NCBI GenBank assembly: GCA_945909635.1
Contig: OX246690.1
Coordinates: forward strand, 1,984,001 to 2,048,000
DNA: 64,000 nucleotides
Reading direction: 5' to 3'
Origin: Clostridioides difficile_A
GTDB lineage: Bacteria; Bacillota; Clostridia; Peptostreptococcales; Peptostreptococcaceae
Shown here: in pieces, positions 1 through 9,150 of the stretch
Layout of the letters: the number at the start of each line of letters is the position of its first letter
Position numbering within the stretch: position 1 is the stretch's first letter
Position numbers and translations under genes: made by a program
The notes under the pieces: model-generated
The model's input: only the letters and a program-made list of their open reading frames with translations
What the model was told of the DNA's origin: nothing
Database searches by the model: none

Positions 1-2580
1 GGGACAAGTGTTGAAGTAACCTTTGATGTAAGAGTAGAAGGTATTCCTAATCCAAATCCAATTAATAATATAGCAACTATAGATTACTCTTATACACCTG
101 TAGAGGGAGGAATACCAAATGATTTTTCAGTAGATTCTAATCCAGTTCCACTTTTGGTAATAACAGCAGATATTGAAGTTACAAAGATGTCTGAGCCTGA
201 TGTTGTGAATCCAGGGGAAGAACTGATGTATACTATAAAAGTTATAAATAATGGACCATATCCATCTGAAAATGTAATCTTAACAGATAATATACCTCCT
301 TCCATCTTGAATCCAGAGTATTCATCAAATGGAGGAATAACTTTCCAACCATGGACTGGAAGTCTTAATATAGGTACTTTAGGAGTAGGAGAAGTAAGAG
401 TTATTATAATTAGAGGGGTTGTAAATCCATCAGCAATAGGTACTATAAGAAATACAGCTATGGTATCTTCATCTACAGCAGACCCAAACCCTAGAAATAA
501 TACGTCTACAATAGATACAGAAGTAAGTCTGTTAGCAGACCTTTTAATAGTTAAGACATCAGAACCTAACTCAGCAGTTCCAGGTACTTTATTAAAATAT
601 ACTATTGAAGTAGTAAATTTAGGGCCATCAAATGCTGAAAATGTAGTACTAAATGATGATATACCAGATTCTGTTTTGAATCCAGAGTATTCAACAAATG
701 GTGGGGTAACTTTCCAACCATGGACTGGAAGTCTTGGTATAGGAACTTTAGGTGCTGGAGCTTCAGTAACAATTTTAATACAAGGAATAGTCAGTTTAAA
801 CGCTACAGGAGATATAGTAAATACAGCAACAGTCGTTTCATCTACACCTGACCCAGATTTAAGTAATAATATATCAACTACTATTACACCAGTTAATCCA
901 CAAGCAGGCATTTCTATTATAAAAGTAACTGATGAAGATGTAGCTGTTCCTGGAGAAGAACTTGTATATACAATTGGAATTTTTAATGAAGGACCATCCA
1001 ATGCTACGAATGTAGTTTTAACAGATAATATACCTGCTGCTATTTTAAATCCAGAATACTCAATAGATAATGGAGTAACTTTCCAACCATGGACTGGAAG
1101 CCTTAATATAGGTACAGTGGCACCAGGGCAATTAATAAGAATTATTATAAAGGGATTAGTAAGTTCAACAGCCACAGGATATATTACAAATACAGCAGAA
1201 GTAAGTGCAAATGTACCAGAACCAGTTGTAGATTCATCAACAGTGACAACTCCTATTATTGCATCAGCAGATATAGGTGTAATAAAGACTAACAATATGG
1301 ATGCAGCAGTTCCAGGAGAAACTTTTAGCTATACTATAGTAATTACAAATGCAGGACCATCAGCTGCACAGAATGTTATTTTAACAGATAATATACCAAG
1401 CTCTATTCTAAATCCAGAGTATTCAGTAAATGGAGGCGTAACTTTCCAACCATGGACTGGAAGTCTTAATATAGGAACTTTAAATTCTGGAGAGATAAGA
1501 AGTATTATAATAGAAGGGATAGTAAGTCAAACAGCAGTAGGTATGATTGTAAATACTGCAACTGTAAGTTCACCTACACCTGATCCAAATCTAGACAATA
1601 ATACTTCGACAGCAGAAATAGAAGTAAGTTCATCAGCAGATATTTCTGTAATAAAAGAGAATGAACCAATTGCTGTACCAGGAGAAACATTCATTTATGT
1701 TGTTGAGGTTTCAAATGCAGGACCATCAGCTGCACAAAATGTTATTTTAACAGACAATATACCAACTTCTATTTTAAATCCAGAATACTCAATAGACAAC
1801 GGAGTGACTTTCCATCCATGGACTGGAAGACTTAATATAGGTACTCTAAATGCTGGAGAAGTAAGAAATATTATAATAATGGGAACAGTAAGCCAAACAG
1901 CAGTAGGTATTATTGTAAATACTGCAACTGTAAGTTCAACTACGTATGACCCAAATCTAAATAACAATACTTCAACATCAGAAGCAGAAGTAAGCTTATC
2001 AGCAGATGTTTCCGTAATAAAATTAGTAAATAAAAAAGAAGTTTGTGTAGGAGAACGATTAGAATTTTTAATAAAAGTATCAAATGCAGGCCCAGCAGAT
2101 GCTCAAAATGTTATTTTAATAGACCATGTGTCAAATAAACTTGGTAGGGCAGAATTTTCATTGGATAGAGGTATAAGTTTTAAACCATGGACTGGAAGTC
2201 TTGATATAGGTACATTACCAGCAGGGTCTTTAAGAATTATTCTATTGAGAGGATTTGTAAAACCAACATGTAATGACAAACTAATAAATACTGCAAAAGT
2301 AACTTCAACAACACCAGATTCAAATCCCAACAATAATATATCAAGAGTGAAAGTGAAAATTGAACAGTGTTGTTGTGATGACTCATGTTGTAAAGATTGT
2401 TGTTGTGACGACCCTTGTTGTAATTGTTGTAAAGATTGTTGTTGTGGCGATCCTTGTTGTAATTGTTGTAAAGACTGTTGTTGTGATAAACATAGTTGCA
2501 ATTGCTGTAATGATTGTTGTTGCAATGAGCACAGTTGCAATTGTCACAATGATTGTTCTAAAAATAAGTCTAAATATTAA
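1..2580 (+). CDS. DUF11-repeat surface protein with cysteine-rich tail (5' end outside window)
   Basis: The frame is open from base 1, so the start lies upstream; a TTG at 154 is only an internal codon. The protein is built of six tandem DUF11 (conserved repeat) modules of 121-123 residues. Each carries a near-identical NPEYS...TFQPWTG core at about codons 117, 239, 363, 484, 606 and 729; the sixth is the most diverged. The last 71 or so residues form a tail with about 31 cysteines in CC and CCC clusters separated by Asp, Asn, Lys and Pro. DUF11 arrays are typical of secreted or surface proteins. Cysteine-rich tails of this style occur in clostridial exosporium proteins such as CdeC, so a spore-surface location is a reasonable inference, but it is not shown here. 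No transmembrane anchor or sortase motif is visible at the C-terminus. Confidence 0.85.
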   Translation, partial: GTSVEVTFDVRVEGIPNPNPINNIATIDYSYTPVEGGIPNDFSVDSNPVPLLVITADIEVTKMSEPDVVNPGEELMYTIKVINNGPYPSENVILTDNIPPSILNPEYSSNGGITFQPWTGSLNIGTLGVGEVRVIIIRGVVNPSAIGTIRNTAMVSSSTADPNPRNNTSTIDTEVSLLADLLIVKTSEPNSAVPGTLLKYTIEVVNLGPSNAENVVLNDDIPDSVLNPEYSTNGGVTFQPWTGSLGIGTLGAGASVTILIQGIVSLNATGDIVNTATVVSSTPDPDLSNNISTTITPVNPQAGISIIKVTDEDVAVPGEELVYTIGIFNEGPSNATNVVLTDNIPAAILNPEYSIDNGVTFQPWTGSLNIGTVAPGQLIRIIIKGLVSSTATGYITNTAEVSANVPEPVVDSSTVTTPIIASADIGVIKTNNMDAAVPGETFSYTIVITNAGPSAAQNVILTDNIPSSILNPEYSVNGGVTFQPWTGSLNIGTLNSGEIRSIIIEGIVSQTAVGMIVNTATVSSPTPDPNLDNNTSTAEIEVSSSADISVIKENEPIAVPGETFIYVVEVSNAGPSAAQNVILTDNIPTSILNPEYSIDNGVTFHPWTGRLNIGTLNAGEVRNIIIMGTVSQTAVGIIVNTATVSSTTYDPNLNNNTSTSEAEVSLSADVSVIKLVNKKEVCVGERLEFLIKVSNAGPADAQNVILIDHVSNKLGRAEFSLDRGISFKPWTGSLDIGTLPAGSLRIILLRGFVKPTCNDKLINTAKVTSTTPDSNPNNNISRVKVKIEQCCCDDSCCKDCCCDDPCCNCCKDCCCGDPCCNCCKDCCCDKHSCNCCNDCCCNEHSCNCHNDCSKNKSKY
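190..2345 (+). repeat. Six tandem DUF11-coding repeats, 363-369 bp period
   Basis: The 12-mer CCATGGACTGGA recurs at 349, 718, 1087, 1450, 1816 and 2185. That gives spacings of 369, 369, 363, 366 and 369 bp, all multiples of three. The DNA identity around each core is high, so the repeats probably exchange or expand by recombination. Repeat number could differ between strains. Confidence 0.9.
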
Positions 2581-2684
2581 TTTGCCACAATAATTTTATC
2601 CTAAATAAGATAAAAAGTAGATTTACAGTGTATGAAGAAAATATTTTATATTAATTAAAAAATATTAACCTTTTTATATTTGAT

Positions 2685-2746
2685 AAGGACTAACTTCGCA
2701 GTGCTATTGCCTAAAGCGAAGTGGTCCTTATATAGTTTTGTTTTTT
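2685..2746 (+). terminator. Intrinsic terminator after the DUF11 gene
   Basis: The arms AAGGACTAACTTCGC (2685-2699) and GCGAAGTGGTCCTT (2716-2729) form a hairpin with one mismatch or bulge, followed by a T-rich tail. The rest of the gene-free stretch 2581-2985 is AT-rich; I see only a weak second inverted repeat (ATAGCC/GGCTAT near 2786-2824) and the likely promoter zone of the cupin gene. Confidence 0.75.
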
Positions 2747-2985
2747 AATAAAAATTATTCATATCTTTTACTTATCTAAATTTATATAGCCAAAAATAAT
2801 TTAAGATTTATCACCTTAGGCTATTTTTATATTCATAAAGGTACACTTCTTTAAGTACATAGGTAAACTTTACTGCATTTTAAGAATAAAAGAATTTTAT
2901 TCCTATTGTTGAGGATGAGAATACTATTTTTTTATATTGGAATAATAAGAGTAAATCTATAATACAGAAAAGAGGTATTTCTAGT

Positions 2986-3333
2986 ATGCATGAAAATAAA
3001 AAGAATCTATTAGATGGAAGCTTAGCTCAATATAATGATACAGCTGTTCCAAAAATACCAGTATTCGCTGGTAGTGATATAACTTCAGAAGTTTATTATT
3101 TTAAACCTAATCAAGTTCTTAATGCTCATAGACATCCTAATGGTGAGCAAATATTTGTGTTTCTAAAGGGCGAAGGTAAAATGAAGCTTGGTGAACATGA
3201 ATGTGATGTAAAAGATGGTGATACTGTCTTTGTACCAACAGGAGAATGGCATGAGATTACTAATGGAAGCAAAGAAGAAATGGTAGCTGTTCAAATCACA
3301 AAAATCAATGCTGGAGCAGAATATAGAGGATAG
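2986..3333 (+). CDS. Small cupin-domain protein
   Basis: This 115-residue protein is a single cupin-2 barrel. The first cupin motif is visible as HRHPNGEQIFVFLKGEGK (two His and a Glu as metal ligands, residues about 47-64). The second is visible as GDTVFVPTGEWHEITN (His at about residue 88). Such small cupins bind a metal and act as sugar-binding, dioxygenase-like or storage proteins; the substrate cannot be told. The ATG follows an AAGAGG site. The gene stands alone, with terminators on both sides. Confidence 0.8.
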   Translation: MHENKKNLLDGSLAQYNDTAVPKIPVFAGSDITSEVYYFKPNQVLNAHRHPNGEQIFVFLKGEGKMKLGEHECDVKDGDTVFVPTGEWHEITNGSKEEMVAVQITKINAGAEYRG

Positions 3334-3396
3334 ATATATAAGTACAATTAGTACTTTAATTTCTATTTTATTATATAAACTTTAATCTCAAACTGT

Positions 3397-3437
3397 AAAA
3401 AGAGGCTATCTCAAAATAGAGATAAGCCTCTTTTTCA
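3397..3437. terminator. Bidirectional terminator between cupin and binding-protein fragment
   Basis: The arms AAAGAGGCTATCTC and GAGATAAGCCTCTTT form a strong hairpin with A- and T-runs on either side. It can therefore serve the plus-strand cupin gene and the minus-strand binding-protein gene. Confidence 0.8.
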
Positions 3438-3463
3438 TTGTTGAAATGATGAACATATATTCT

Positions 3464-3964
3464 TTATTTTATATTTTTTATAGCATTCTCAGCAAACTCA
3501 GTATTTACAATATCTTTATAAGGTGCTTCTTTGTCTAATTCTTTGGCTTCTTTCATAACAGACATTAATTTGTTCAATCCTTCTTCTTTTAATACAGGAT
3601 TTTGAGACCATGCATCTATTGATTTGTATCTATCTACAACTGTTGTTAAGTCTTCTAAAGATATATCTTCAAAGAAAGGTTGCATAGCTTTAGCTATATC
3701 CTTGCTAGGTGCTTGTTGAACCCATAGTTGACCTTTATAGACAGCATTTGTAAATCTTTGAATTAAATCTTTATTATTTTTCATATATGATTTAGTAGTG
3801 GAATAAGCTGTAAATGGTATTTCTCCAGAATCTTTTCCTATAGATGTAACTATATATCCACTACCTTCTTTTTCCATAGCTGTTGCTGTAGGTTCAAAAG
3901 CTGTTGTAAAGTCTCCTTCTCCACCTGCAAAAGCTCCTGCCATTACACCAAATTGGTAATCAGT
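3464..3964 (-). pseudogene. C-terminal half of SsuA/THI5-type ABC substrate-binding protein (split by element A)
   Basis: The readable protein begins, in frame, TDYQFGVMAGAF and runs about 166 residues to a normal stop. FGVMAGAF...GDFTTAFEPTA is the typical middle region of NMT1/THI5 and SsuA-like binding proteins. The N-terminal half lies 8.8 kb away at 12745-13299. Joining the two at the shared ACTGAT (minus strand) restores ...NVRTD-YQFGVMAGAF and a protein of about 349 residues, a normal family length. The internal ATG at 3943 has no ribosome site, so this fragment is probably not translated on its own. The substrate is unknown (thiamine precursor, sulfonate or similar). Confidence 0.85.
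3959..3964. repeat. Left attachment core of element A (ATCAGT)
   Basis: ATCAGT occurs here and at 12745-12750, exactly where the two halves of the binding-protein gene stop matching the family. It is the likely crossover region of the element A recombinase. Outside this core the flanks differ, as expected for attL and attR. Confidence 0.75.
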
Positions 3965-4001
3965 CTAATTATAACACTAAAATATGTATTTAATTTTTTG
4001 A

Positions 4002-5507
4002 TTAATTTCTTGAGATATTGGGGTAGAGTGTTAAAGAAAAATCATCAGACTTCTGACTAGCTTCTTTTTTATATACAGCATAATTAATTACAGTTTTAAG
4101 TAGTATGTTTTTTAAATAGGGTTCTTTCTCTTCTGTATATTCACTTAGAATTCTTTCGAGTTGAGGAATAACTTGCGCTTCAACTATTTTTCTTTCTTTT
4201 TCAATTTCAATATTTATATTTGTTTTATTTATAGCTTTTCTTATATCTTCTATACGAGATGTAAGTATATTTGAACGTTCTAGAAATGTATCACTGTCAT
4301 AAATCCCTTGTTCTAAAAAATCATGTAGTCGCTCTTTTTGTTTTTCTAGATTATTAAATTCTTTATTTAAACTTGCTAAAGTATTTTCTAAATTATCCTT
4401 AATTTTAAAACTATCTTTTTCTTCTTTTAAAGATAGTTTATAATCTATTACCCATTTGTTTAAAACTGATAAAATTTTATTTTCTAATATGTATAATTTT
4501 GTAGCTTTATTTTTACAATTAGTACAAACCATATATTTCTCATGACCACTTGATGTAGTATTGGATTTAGCTACTAAAGTATGATTACAGTATCCACATT
4601 TTACAATCCCAGCTAGTGGATTAGTTATTTTATTGTTTGATGTGGGAGAGTTACTACGTTTTTTTCTTATGTTCTGTGCTTCATTCCATATATCTTCGCT
4701 TATTATTGGTTCATGTTTTCCTTTTACTTCAATCTGTTCTTCGATTCCTCTTGTTCTACTAGAATTTCTTTTTCTCTCAACTTTATTCCATACTATATAA
4801 CCACAATACACTTTATTTTTTATAATATCTCTAACTCCTTTTTCATACCAAGTCCTACCTGTTGTAGTTTTATAACCAAGTTCATTTAGATAACTAGATA
4901 TTTTACATGCGCCACCTCCCTTTAAATACATATCAAAGATTATTTTAACAACAGTTGCTTTCTCTTCATTTATTATAAGTATTCTTTCTTTATTATTTAA
5001 ATATTTAATATCATATCCATAAGGCGGTGCTTGAGCTATAAATTTACCTTCTTCAATACTTTTAATTTTTCCTCTTTGCATACGTCTAGATATTAATTTT
5101 AATTCTTTACGAGCCATAAAAGCTTCAAATTCGGAATATTCTTCATCAAATTCATCATTTAAATCATAAATTTTTCTAGGAGTAATAATTTTTGTTTTAG
5201 ATTTTTTAAATGTATCCAATATTAATCCTTGGTCTTGCATATTTCCACGTCCTAAACGGTCAATATCCATTACTAAGACTGCATCATAGTCATTATTTTT
5301 AACCTCATCTAATAGTTCTATCATCTTAGGTCTGTATTTTATACTTTCACCAGAAATAAGTTCTTCTTTAATATTAATAACATTTAAATTTTTCTCTTTT
5401 GCTAATTTTAAAAGAGTTGTCTTATGTCTACTTAGTGTTTCAAATTCACCTCTATGTTCTGCTTCTTCATCAGCTCTGCTTTTGCGTAAATAAATTGCGA
5501 CATTCAT
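4002..5507 (-). CDS. Large serine recombinase of element A
   Basis: The 501-residue protein has an N-terminal resolvase domain (residues about 1-150) with the catalytic YLRKS motif (Ser10) and MDIDRLGRG. The recombinase domain starts at about 155 (APPYGYD). A zinc ribbon (CGYC...CTNC, about 308-338) and a coiled-coil stretch (about 370-440) follow. This is the architecture of TnpX/TndX-type integrases, which both insert and excise elements. The ATG at 5507 follows GGAG. Its stop codon is about 40 bp from the left end of element A, so it probably acts on that site. All catalytic motifs look intact. Confidence 0.92.
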   Translation of the reverse strand: MNVAIYLRKSRADEEAEHRGEFETLSRHKTTLLKLAKEKNLNVINIKEELISGESIKYRPKMIELLDEVKNNDYDAVLVMDIDRLGRGNMQDQGLILDTFKKSKTKIITPRKIYDLNDEFDEEYSEFEAFMARKELKLISRRMQRGKIKSIEEGKFIAQAPPYGYDIKYLNNKERILIINEEKATVVKIIFDMYLKGGGACKISSYLNELGYKTTTGRTWYEKGVRDIIKNKVYCGYIVWNKVERKRNSSRTRGIEEQIEVKGKHEPIISEDIWNEAQNIRKKRSNSPTSNNKITNPLAGIVKCGYCNHTLVAKSNTTSSGHEKYMVCTNCKNKATKLYILENKILSVLNKWVIDYKLSLKEEKDSFKIKDNLENTLASLNKEFNNLEKQKERLHDFLEQGIYDSDTFLERSNILTSRIEDIRKAINKTNINIEIEKERKIVEAQVIPQLERILSEYTEEKEPYLKNILLKTVINYAVYKKEASQKSDDFSLTLYPNISRN

Positions 5508-5703
5508 TAAATCACACTCCTTGAATATATTATATTCAACAACAAATTGATTATATTTAAAATATAAAAAATAAACCCTTAAAAATACACGATATATTTT
5601 TAAAGGTTTATTTTTATATAGTAATTTCTATAGTCCATTTAAAATCTCATACTTTAAGTAATGTTCATATTGTTATCTTTATACCTTAGCTATAAATTTT
5701 ACG

Positions 5704-6558
5704 CTATTTTTTTACAACAGGTATCCATACTTCAAACTTAGCATTTTGTGGGTCTGGATTTAAGTAAAGCTCAATATCAGGACCATTGTCATATTCATAT
5801 CCAGAAGTAGGCAACCATTCTGTTACAATACGCTTTTCTAGTTCTTGAATTGCTTGTGGGCATTGGCCTTCTCCAGAGAATATAGCCCAAGTAAAAGCTG
5901 GAATAGTGTATTCGTCTAATGTATTATCTATAGATTTTGTACTTGAAACTGATATAAAATATCTCCATTCTTCTAAATCATTGCAAATGCTTATACCTAA
6001 TACACCTTGAGGTTGACTATCCATCATAGGTATTAATTTTTGAAGAGTTCCATCTAAAGCAACTTTTTGCCACATTTGAGGAACAATTTCAAAATTCTTT
6101 TCTAATTCAGTGTGAAGTGGCTGAGATACACCAACTATACGAAATGCTTCTTTTTTTTCGACTCTATAATTCATTTCTTCGGCTCCTTTTATACTAATTT
6201 TGAAGCTGATTGGTGGAAAGGCCTTCAAAGTTGTTATTTCTCCTTTTTTTATAACTGATGGAGCAACACCATGAATACTTTTAAATGCACGATTAAAGGC
6301 AGTTGGAGAAGAATATCCATATTTTAAAGCTACATCAATTATTTTTTTATCATCATTCTGTAATTCTACAGCTGCCAAAGACATTCGTCTACGACGAATA
6401 TATTCAGAAAGTGGTACATCTGCCATATAAGCAAACATTCTTTGAAAATGATATGTAGAACAACAAGCTATTTTTGCAACTTGTTCATATTCAATTTCTT
6501 TTGTTATGTTTTCTTCAATATAGTTAATTGCTTTGTTTAATCTTTCAATCCATTCCAT
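5704..6558 (-). CDS. AraC-family regulator with GyrI-like effector domain
   Basis: The 284-residue protein has an N-terminal AraC double helix-turn-helix (about 1-105; ACCSTYHFQRMFAYM and ALKYGYSSPTAFNRAFKSIHG). A C-terminal GyrI/AraC-effector-binding domain (about 130-284) follows. Proteins with this order, like Rob and SoxS-related multidrug regulators, bind small hydrophobic ligands. The start is the ATG at 6558 behind AAGGAGCTG rather than the upstream in-frame ATG at 6624, which has no ribosome site. It faces away from the small gene at 6944 and shares a 385-bp spacer with it. Confidence 0.88.
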   Translation of the reverse strand: MEWIERLNKAINYIEENITKEIEYEQVAKIACCSTYHFQRMFAYMADVPLSEYIRRRRMSLAAVELQNDDKKIIDVALKYGYSSPTAFNRAFKSIHGVAPSVIKKGEITTLKAFPPISFKISIKGAEEMNYRVEKKEAFRIVGVSQPLHTELEKNFEIVPQMWQKVALDGTLQKLIPMMDSQPQGVLGISICNDLEEWRYFISVSSTKSIDNTLDEYTIPAFTWAIFSGEGQCPQAIQELEKRIVTEWLPTSGYEYDNGPDIELYLNPDPQNAKFEVWIPVVKK

Positions 6559-6943
6559 AAAATCAGCTCCTTGTAATTTATATAATATATATTTTAAAAT
6601 AGTTAATCCTCTCTTTCTATGCACTAATTAACTAGCTTAATAAAGAATGAACATGAGAAAGTCTGTAATTAACTACAAAAATGAACAAATAGTATTGTTT
6701 TTCACATTAAAGTATATCACAAATTAGTATCTAATTTTTATAGAAGATAACAGTTTTAATTGATTATGAAATTTTTATAATATTTTAGGTTAAACATTTA
6801 ATTATATATAATATTTTATTCATAGTTAACTATTTTTGAGGGTTTGCTTTTAATCAAGCAAAGCTTAGTTACTCAATTATAAATAATCATTGAGAATAGG
6901 ACAATTTTTAAGATACATAAAATATAAAGAGGAGGGGATTTAA
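6559..6943. other. Gene-free spacer between divergent regulator and small gene
   Basis: This 385-bp AT-rich spacer should hold both divergent promoters. I see a short inverted repeat, CTCAAT...ATTGAG (about 6872-6894), upstream of the small gene; it is a possible operator but too short to trust. No ORF of note is present. Confidence 0.4.
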
Positions 6944-7225
6944 ATGCCAAAGATAGAAAAAGACTTGGATGGTACAACTACTATAATATATCTCGACGAC
7001 GATGTAGATGTTCCAACAGACGAGAATGGTTATAAAATATCCATGACAGTACTACATGGAAAGACAATCTGTCATGTAGTATCTCCTGAAACAACCTTAG
7101 GAAGAAAGTTCACATTAGAAGAAAAACAAGAAAAAGATACAATAATATATGAAGCAATAGAAAAAATAATGGTAGATAGACAATTACAAATAAAAGATTC
7201 AAACAAAGAAGTTGCTAGTCATTAG
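6944..7225 (+). CDS. Small hypothetical protein in element A
   Basis: The 93-residue acidic, soluble protein (no signal peptide or membrane segment) starts at an ATG behind a very strong AGAGGAGGGG site. It opens with MPKIEKDLDGTTTIIYLDDD, has an Asp-rich stretch, and ends in a charged helix. I do not recognise a family. It lies between the AraC regulator and the esterase operon on element A and has its own ribosome site, so it is probably a real gene. Confidence 0.6.
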   Translation: MPKIEKDLDGTTTIIYLDDDVDVPTDENGYKISMTVLHGKTICHVVSPETTLGRKFTLEEKQEKDTIIYEAIEKIMVDRQLQIKDSNKEVASH

Positions 7226-7271
7226 CACTTCTTTAATAAGTCAAGTAGGACAAGTATTTTTTATAATATTA

Positions 7272-7326
7272 TTGACTTATAGTCTAATTAGACTATAATA
7301 TAAACATAGATAGTCTAATTAGACTA
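7272..7326 (+). promoter_or_regulatory. Promoter with twin 16-bp palindromic operators
   Basis: TTGACT (7272-7277), a 16-bp spacer and TATAAT (7294-7299) form a good sigma-A promoter. The perfect palindrome TAGTCTAATTAGACTA occupies 7280-7295, filling the spacer and entering the -10 box. An identical copy sits at 7311-7326, 31 bp or about three helical turns downstream, just past the start point. This arrangement should give tight repression of the esterase/PadR operon. The PadR-type protein at 8275 is the natural candidate, although the half-site differs from the classic PadR ATGT-N8-ACAT. Confidence 0.8.
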
Positions 7327-7371
7327 CTATGAAAAATAAATACAATAAGAGTTTAAGAAAGGACAATAACA

Positions 7372-8220
7372 ATGATTAAATCATTTTTAATGTTAGGACA
7401 GTCCAATATGGCTGGAAGAGGATTCATAAGTGAAGTGACTCCAATTTATAATGAAAGAATACAGATGTTACGTAATGGAAGATGGCAAATGATGACAGAA
7501 CCTATTAATTATGACAGACCAGTTTCTGGGGTAAGTCTTGCTGCATCATTTGCAAATGCATGGTGTTGTGAAAATCAAGATGATAGAATTGGGCTAATTC
7601 CTTGTGCTGAAGGAGGCAGTTCCTTAGATGAATGGAATATAGATGGCATACTTTTTAAACATGCTATAAGTGAAGCTAAATTTGCCATGCAAAGCAGTGA
7701 ATTGGCAGGAATTTTATGGCATCAAGGAGAAAGTGACAGTAATAATGGCAACTATAAATTTTATTATAAAAAATTACTTTCTATTATTGAAGCTCTTAGA
7801 AAAGAATTAAATATTCCAGATATGCCAATTATTATTGGTGGATTGGGAGACTTCTTAGGAAAAGTAGGTTTTGGGAAAAGTTGTACTGAGTACGTATTTA
7901 TCAATCAAGAGTTACAGAAATTTGCTTTTGAACAAGATAATTGTTACTTTGTTACAGCAACAGGCCTTACATCTAATCCTGATGGTATTCATATTGATGC
8001 AATATCTCAAAGAAAATTTGGATTACGTTATTTTGAAGCTTTTTATAATAAAAAGCATATTATGGAAGCATTAGCTAATGAAAGTGAGTTGATAATACCA
8101 AGTAATTCCAAGACATATACAAAAACAGAAAAAATATATATAAATAGTATGGACTTGGCACTAGGAAAGATATCATATGATGAGTTTGAATCTAAACTTA
8201 TTAAACTTAATGATAATTAG
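7372..8220 (+). CDS. SGNH/SASA-family carbohydrate esterase
   Basis: The 282-residue protein belongs to the sialate O-acetylesterase-related (SASA, DUF303) group of SGNH hydrolases. Block I is MLGQSNMAGRG (nucleophile Ser11), GILWHQGESD is at about 120-130, and the catalytic Asp/His pair lies in NPDGIHIDA at about 203-211. These enzymes remove acetyl groups from sugars. There is no signal peptide, so it should act in the cytoplasm. It is the first gene behind the twin-operator promoter and is followed 54 bp later by the PadR regulator. The last 60 residues are an extra, charged tail. Confidence 0.82.
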   Translation: MIKSFLMLGQSNMAGRGFISEVTPIYNERIQMLRNGRWQMMTEPINYDRPVSGVSLAASFANAWCCENQDDRIGLIPCAEGGSSLDEWNIDGILFKHAISEAKFAMQSSELAGILWHQGESDSNNGNYKFYYKKLLSIIEALRKELNIPDMPIIIGGLGDFLGKVGFGKSCTEYVFINQELQKFAFEQDNCYFVTATGLTSNPDGIHIDAISQRKFGLRYFEAFYNKKHIMEALANESELIIPSNSKTYTKTEKIYINSMDLALGKISYDEFESKLIKLNDN

Positions 8221-8274
8221 ATAAAATATTCATTAATATATTAGTAAATATAGCTTGAAAAAAGAGGTGATTTT

Positions 8275-8796
8275 TTGATACCATTATTAATTTTAGGATT
8301 ATTAAAACAAAATCCAAATTCTTATGGATATGAGTTGTTAGCATTAATGGAGAAGAAGCATTACAAGTACATAGTAAATTTCACTAAAGGTTCTTTTTAT
8401 TATAATTTACAGCAACTTGAAGAAAAAAAGTTTATTGAAAAAGTTGAAAATAAACAATCTAATAAAAGTAGAGAAACTCATAACTATATAATTACTGAAC
8501 TTGGATGTCAAGAATTTGAAAAACTAATGTATAAGTATGGTTCTAAAACAGAGTATATAAACCTATCATTTTACGCAACACTGTTATTTGCCAATGATTA
8601 TAAAAATGAAAAGTTAATAGAATTATTGGAAACGCAAATTAAGCAAACTCAAGTAAGAATTTCTCTGTTAAATGAATCCATAGAAAATAACAAAACAAAT
8701 TCACATTATTTTAATAGAATGCTAGAAAATTCTCGTTCTCACCATTTAGTTAATATTGAATGGTTTGAGAAGTTACTAAATGATATTAAAGATTGA
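8275..8796 (+). CDS. PadR-family transcriptional regulator
   Basis: The 173-residue protein has an N-terminal PadR winged helix (about 1-90; LILGLLKQNPNSYGYELLALMEK, then GSFYYNLQQLEEKKFI). A C-terminal helical dimerization domain of the Vir_act_alpha_C type follows. The start is a TTG at 8275 behind AAGAGGTGA. It is co-transcribed with the esterase and is the likely repressor of their shared promoter, though that link is inferred from position only. Confidence 0.82.
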   Translation: MIPLLILGLLKQNPNSYGYELLALMEKKHYKYIVNFTKGSFYYNLQQLEEKKFIEKVENKQSNKSRETHNYIITELGCQEFEKLMYKYGSKTEYINLSFYATLLFANDYKNEKLIELLETQIKQTQVRISLLNESIENNKTNSHYFNRMLENSRSHHLVNIEWFEKLLNDIKD

Positions 8797-8859
8797 TGTT
8801 AATAATAAAAAAATCTACATATATACTTTATATAAATGTAGGATATATAGATTAAAATA

Positions 8860-8896
8860 AGGCAGATAATTTCCAATTGGATATCTGTCTTTTTAT
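8860..8896 (+). terminator. Terminator after the PadR gene
   Basis: The arms AGGCAGATA (8860-8868) and TATCTGTCT (8882-8890) are followed by TTTTTATT. The remaining spacer to 9150 is AT-rich; it contains an inverted repeat TTATACT...AGTATAA around 9095-9119 just upstream of the sigma-factor gene. Confidence 0.7.
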
Positions 8897-9150
8897 TATA
8901 TAAGATGTTAAAAGACATTTATACTATGTAAATAAAATTTATAAATATAAAGTTATTAATCGTTGAATTACAGACACTTAAGATGAAAAGTATGACATTT
9001 GATATAATAAAATTGTTTGAGTATTAATTAATGGTATAAATAGTTTTAATATAATTGTATTTATAAATAATTATAAAATAATAAATTAATTTTTTTATAC
9101 TGACTTTTTTATAGTATAAATCGTTATATATAATGACGGAGGTGATAATA

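Noticed and set aside
90..1295. 401-codon minus-strand open frame across the DUF11 gene
   Set aside because: It is the antisense shadow of the DUF11 repeats, with no ribosome site.
1..2580. CRISPR array or phase-variable DNA repeats
   Set aside because: The repeats are in-frame protein modules of 363-369 bp, far too long for CRISPR, and the reading frame is continuous.
2360..2593. 77-codon plus-strand frame rich in Val across the cysteine tail
   Set aside because: It is a frame-shifted reading of the Cys-codon repeats (TGT/GTT), not a separate gene.
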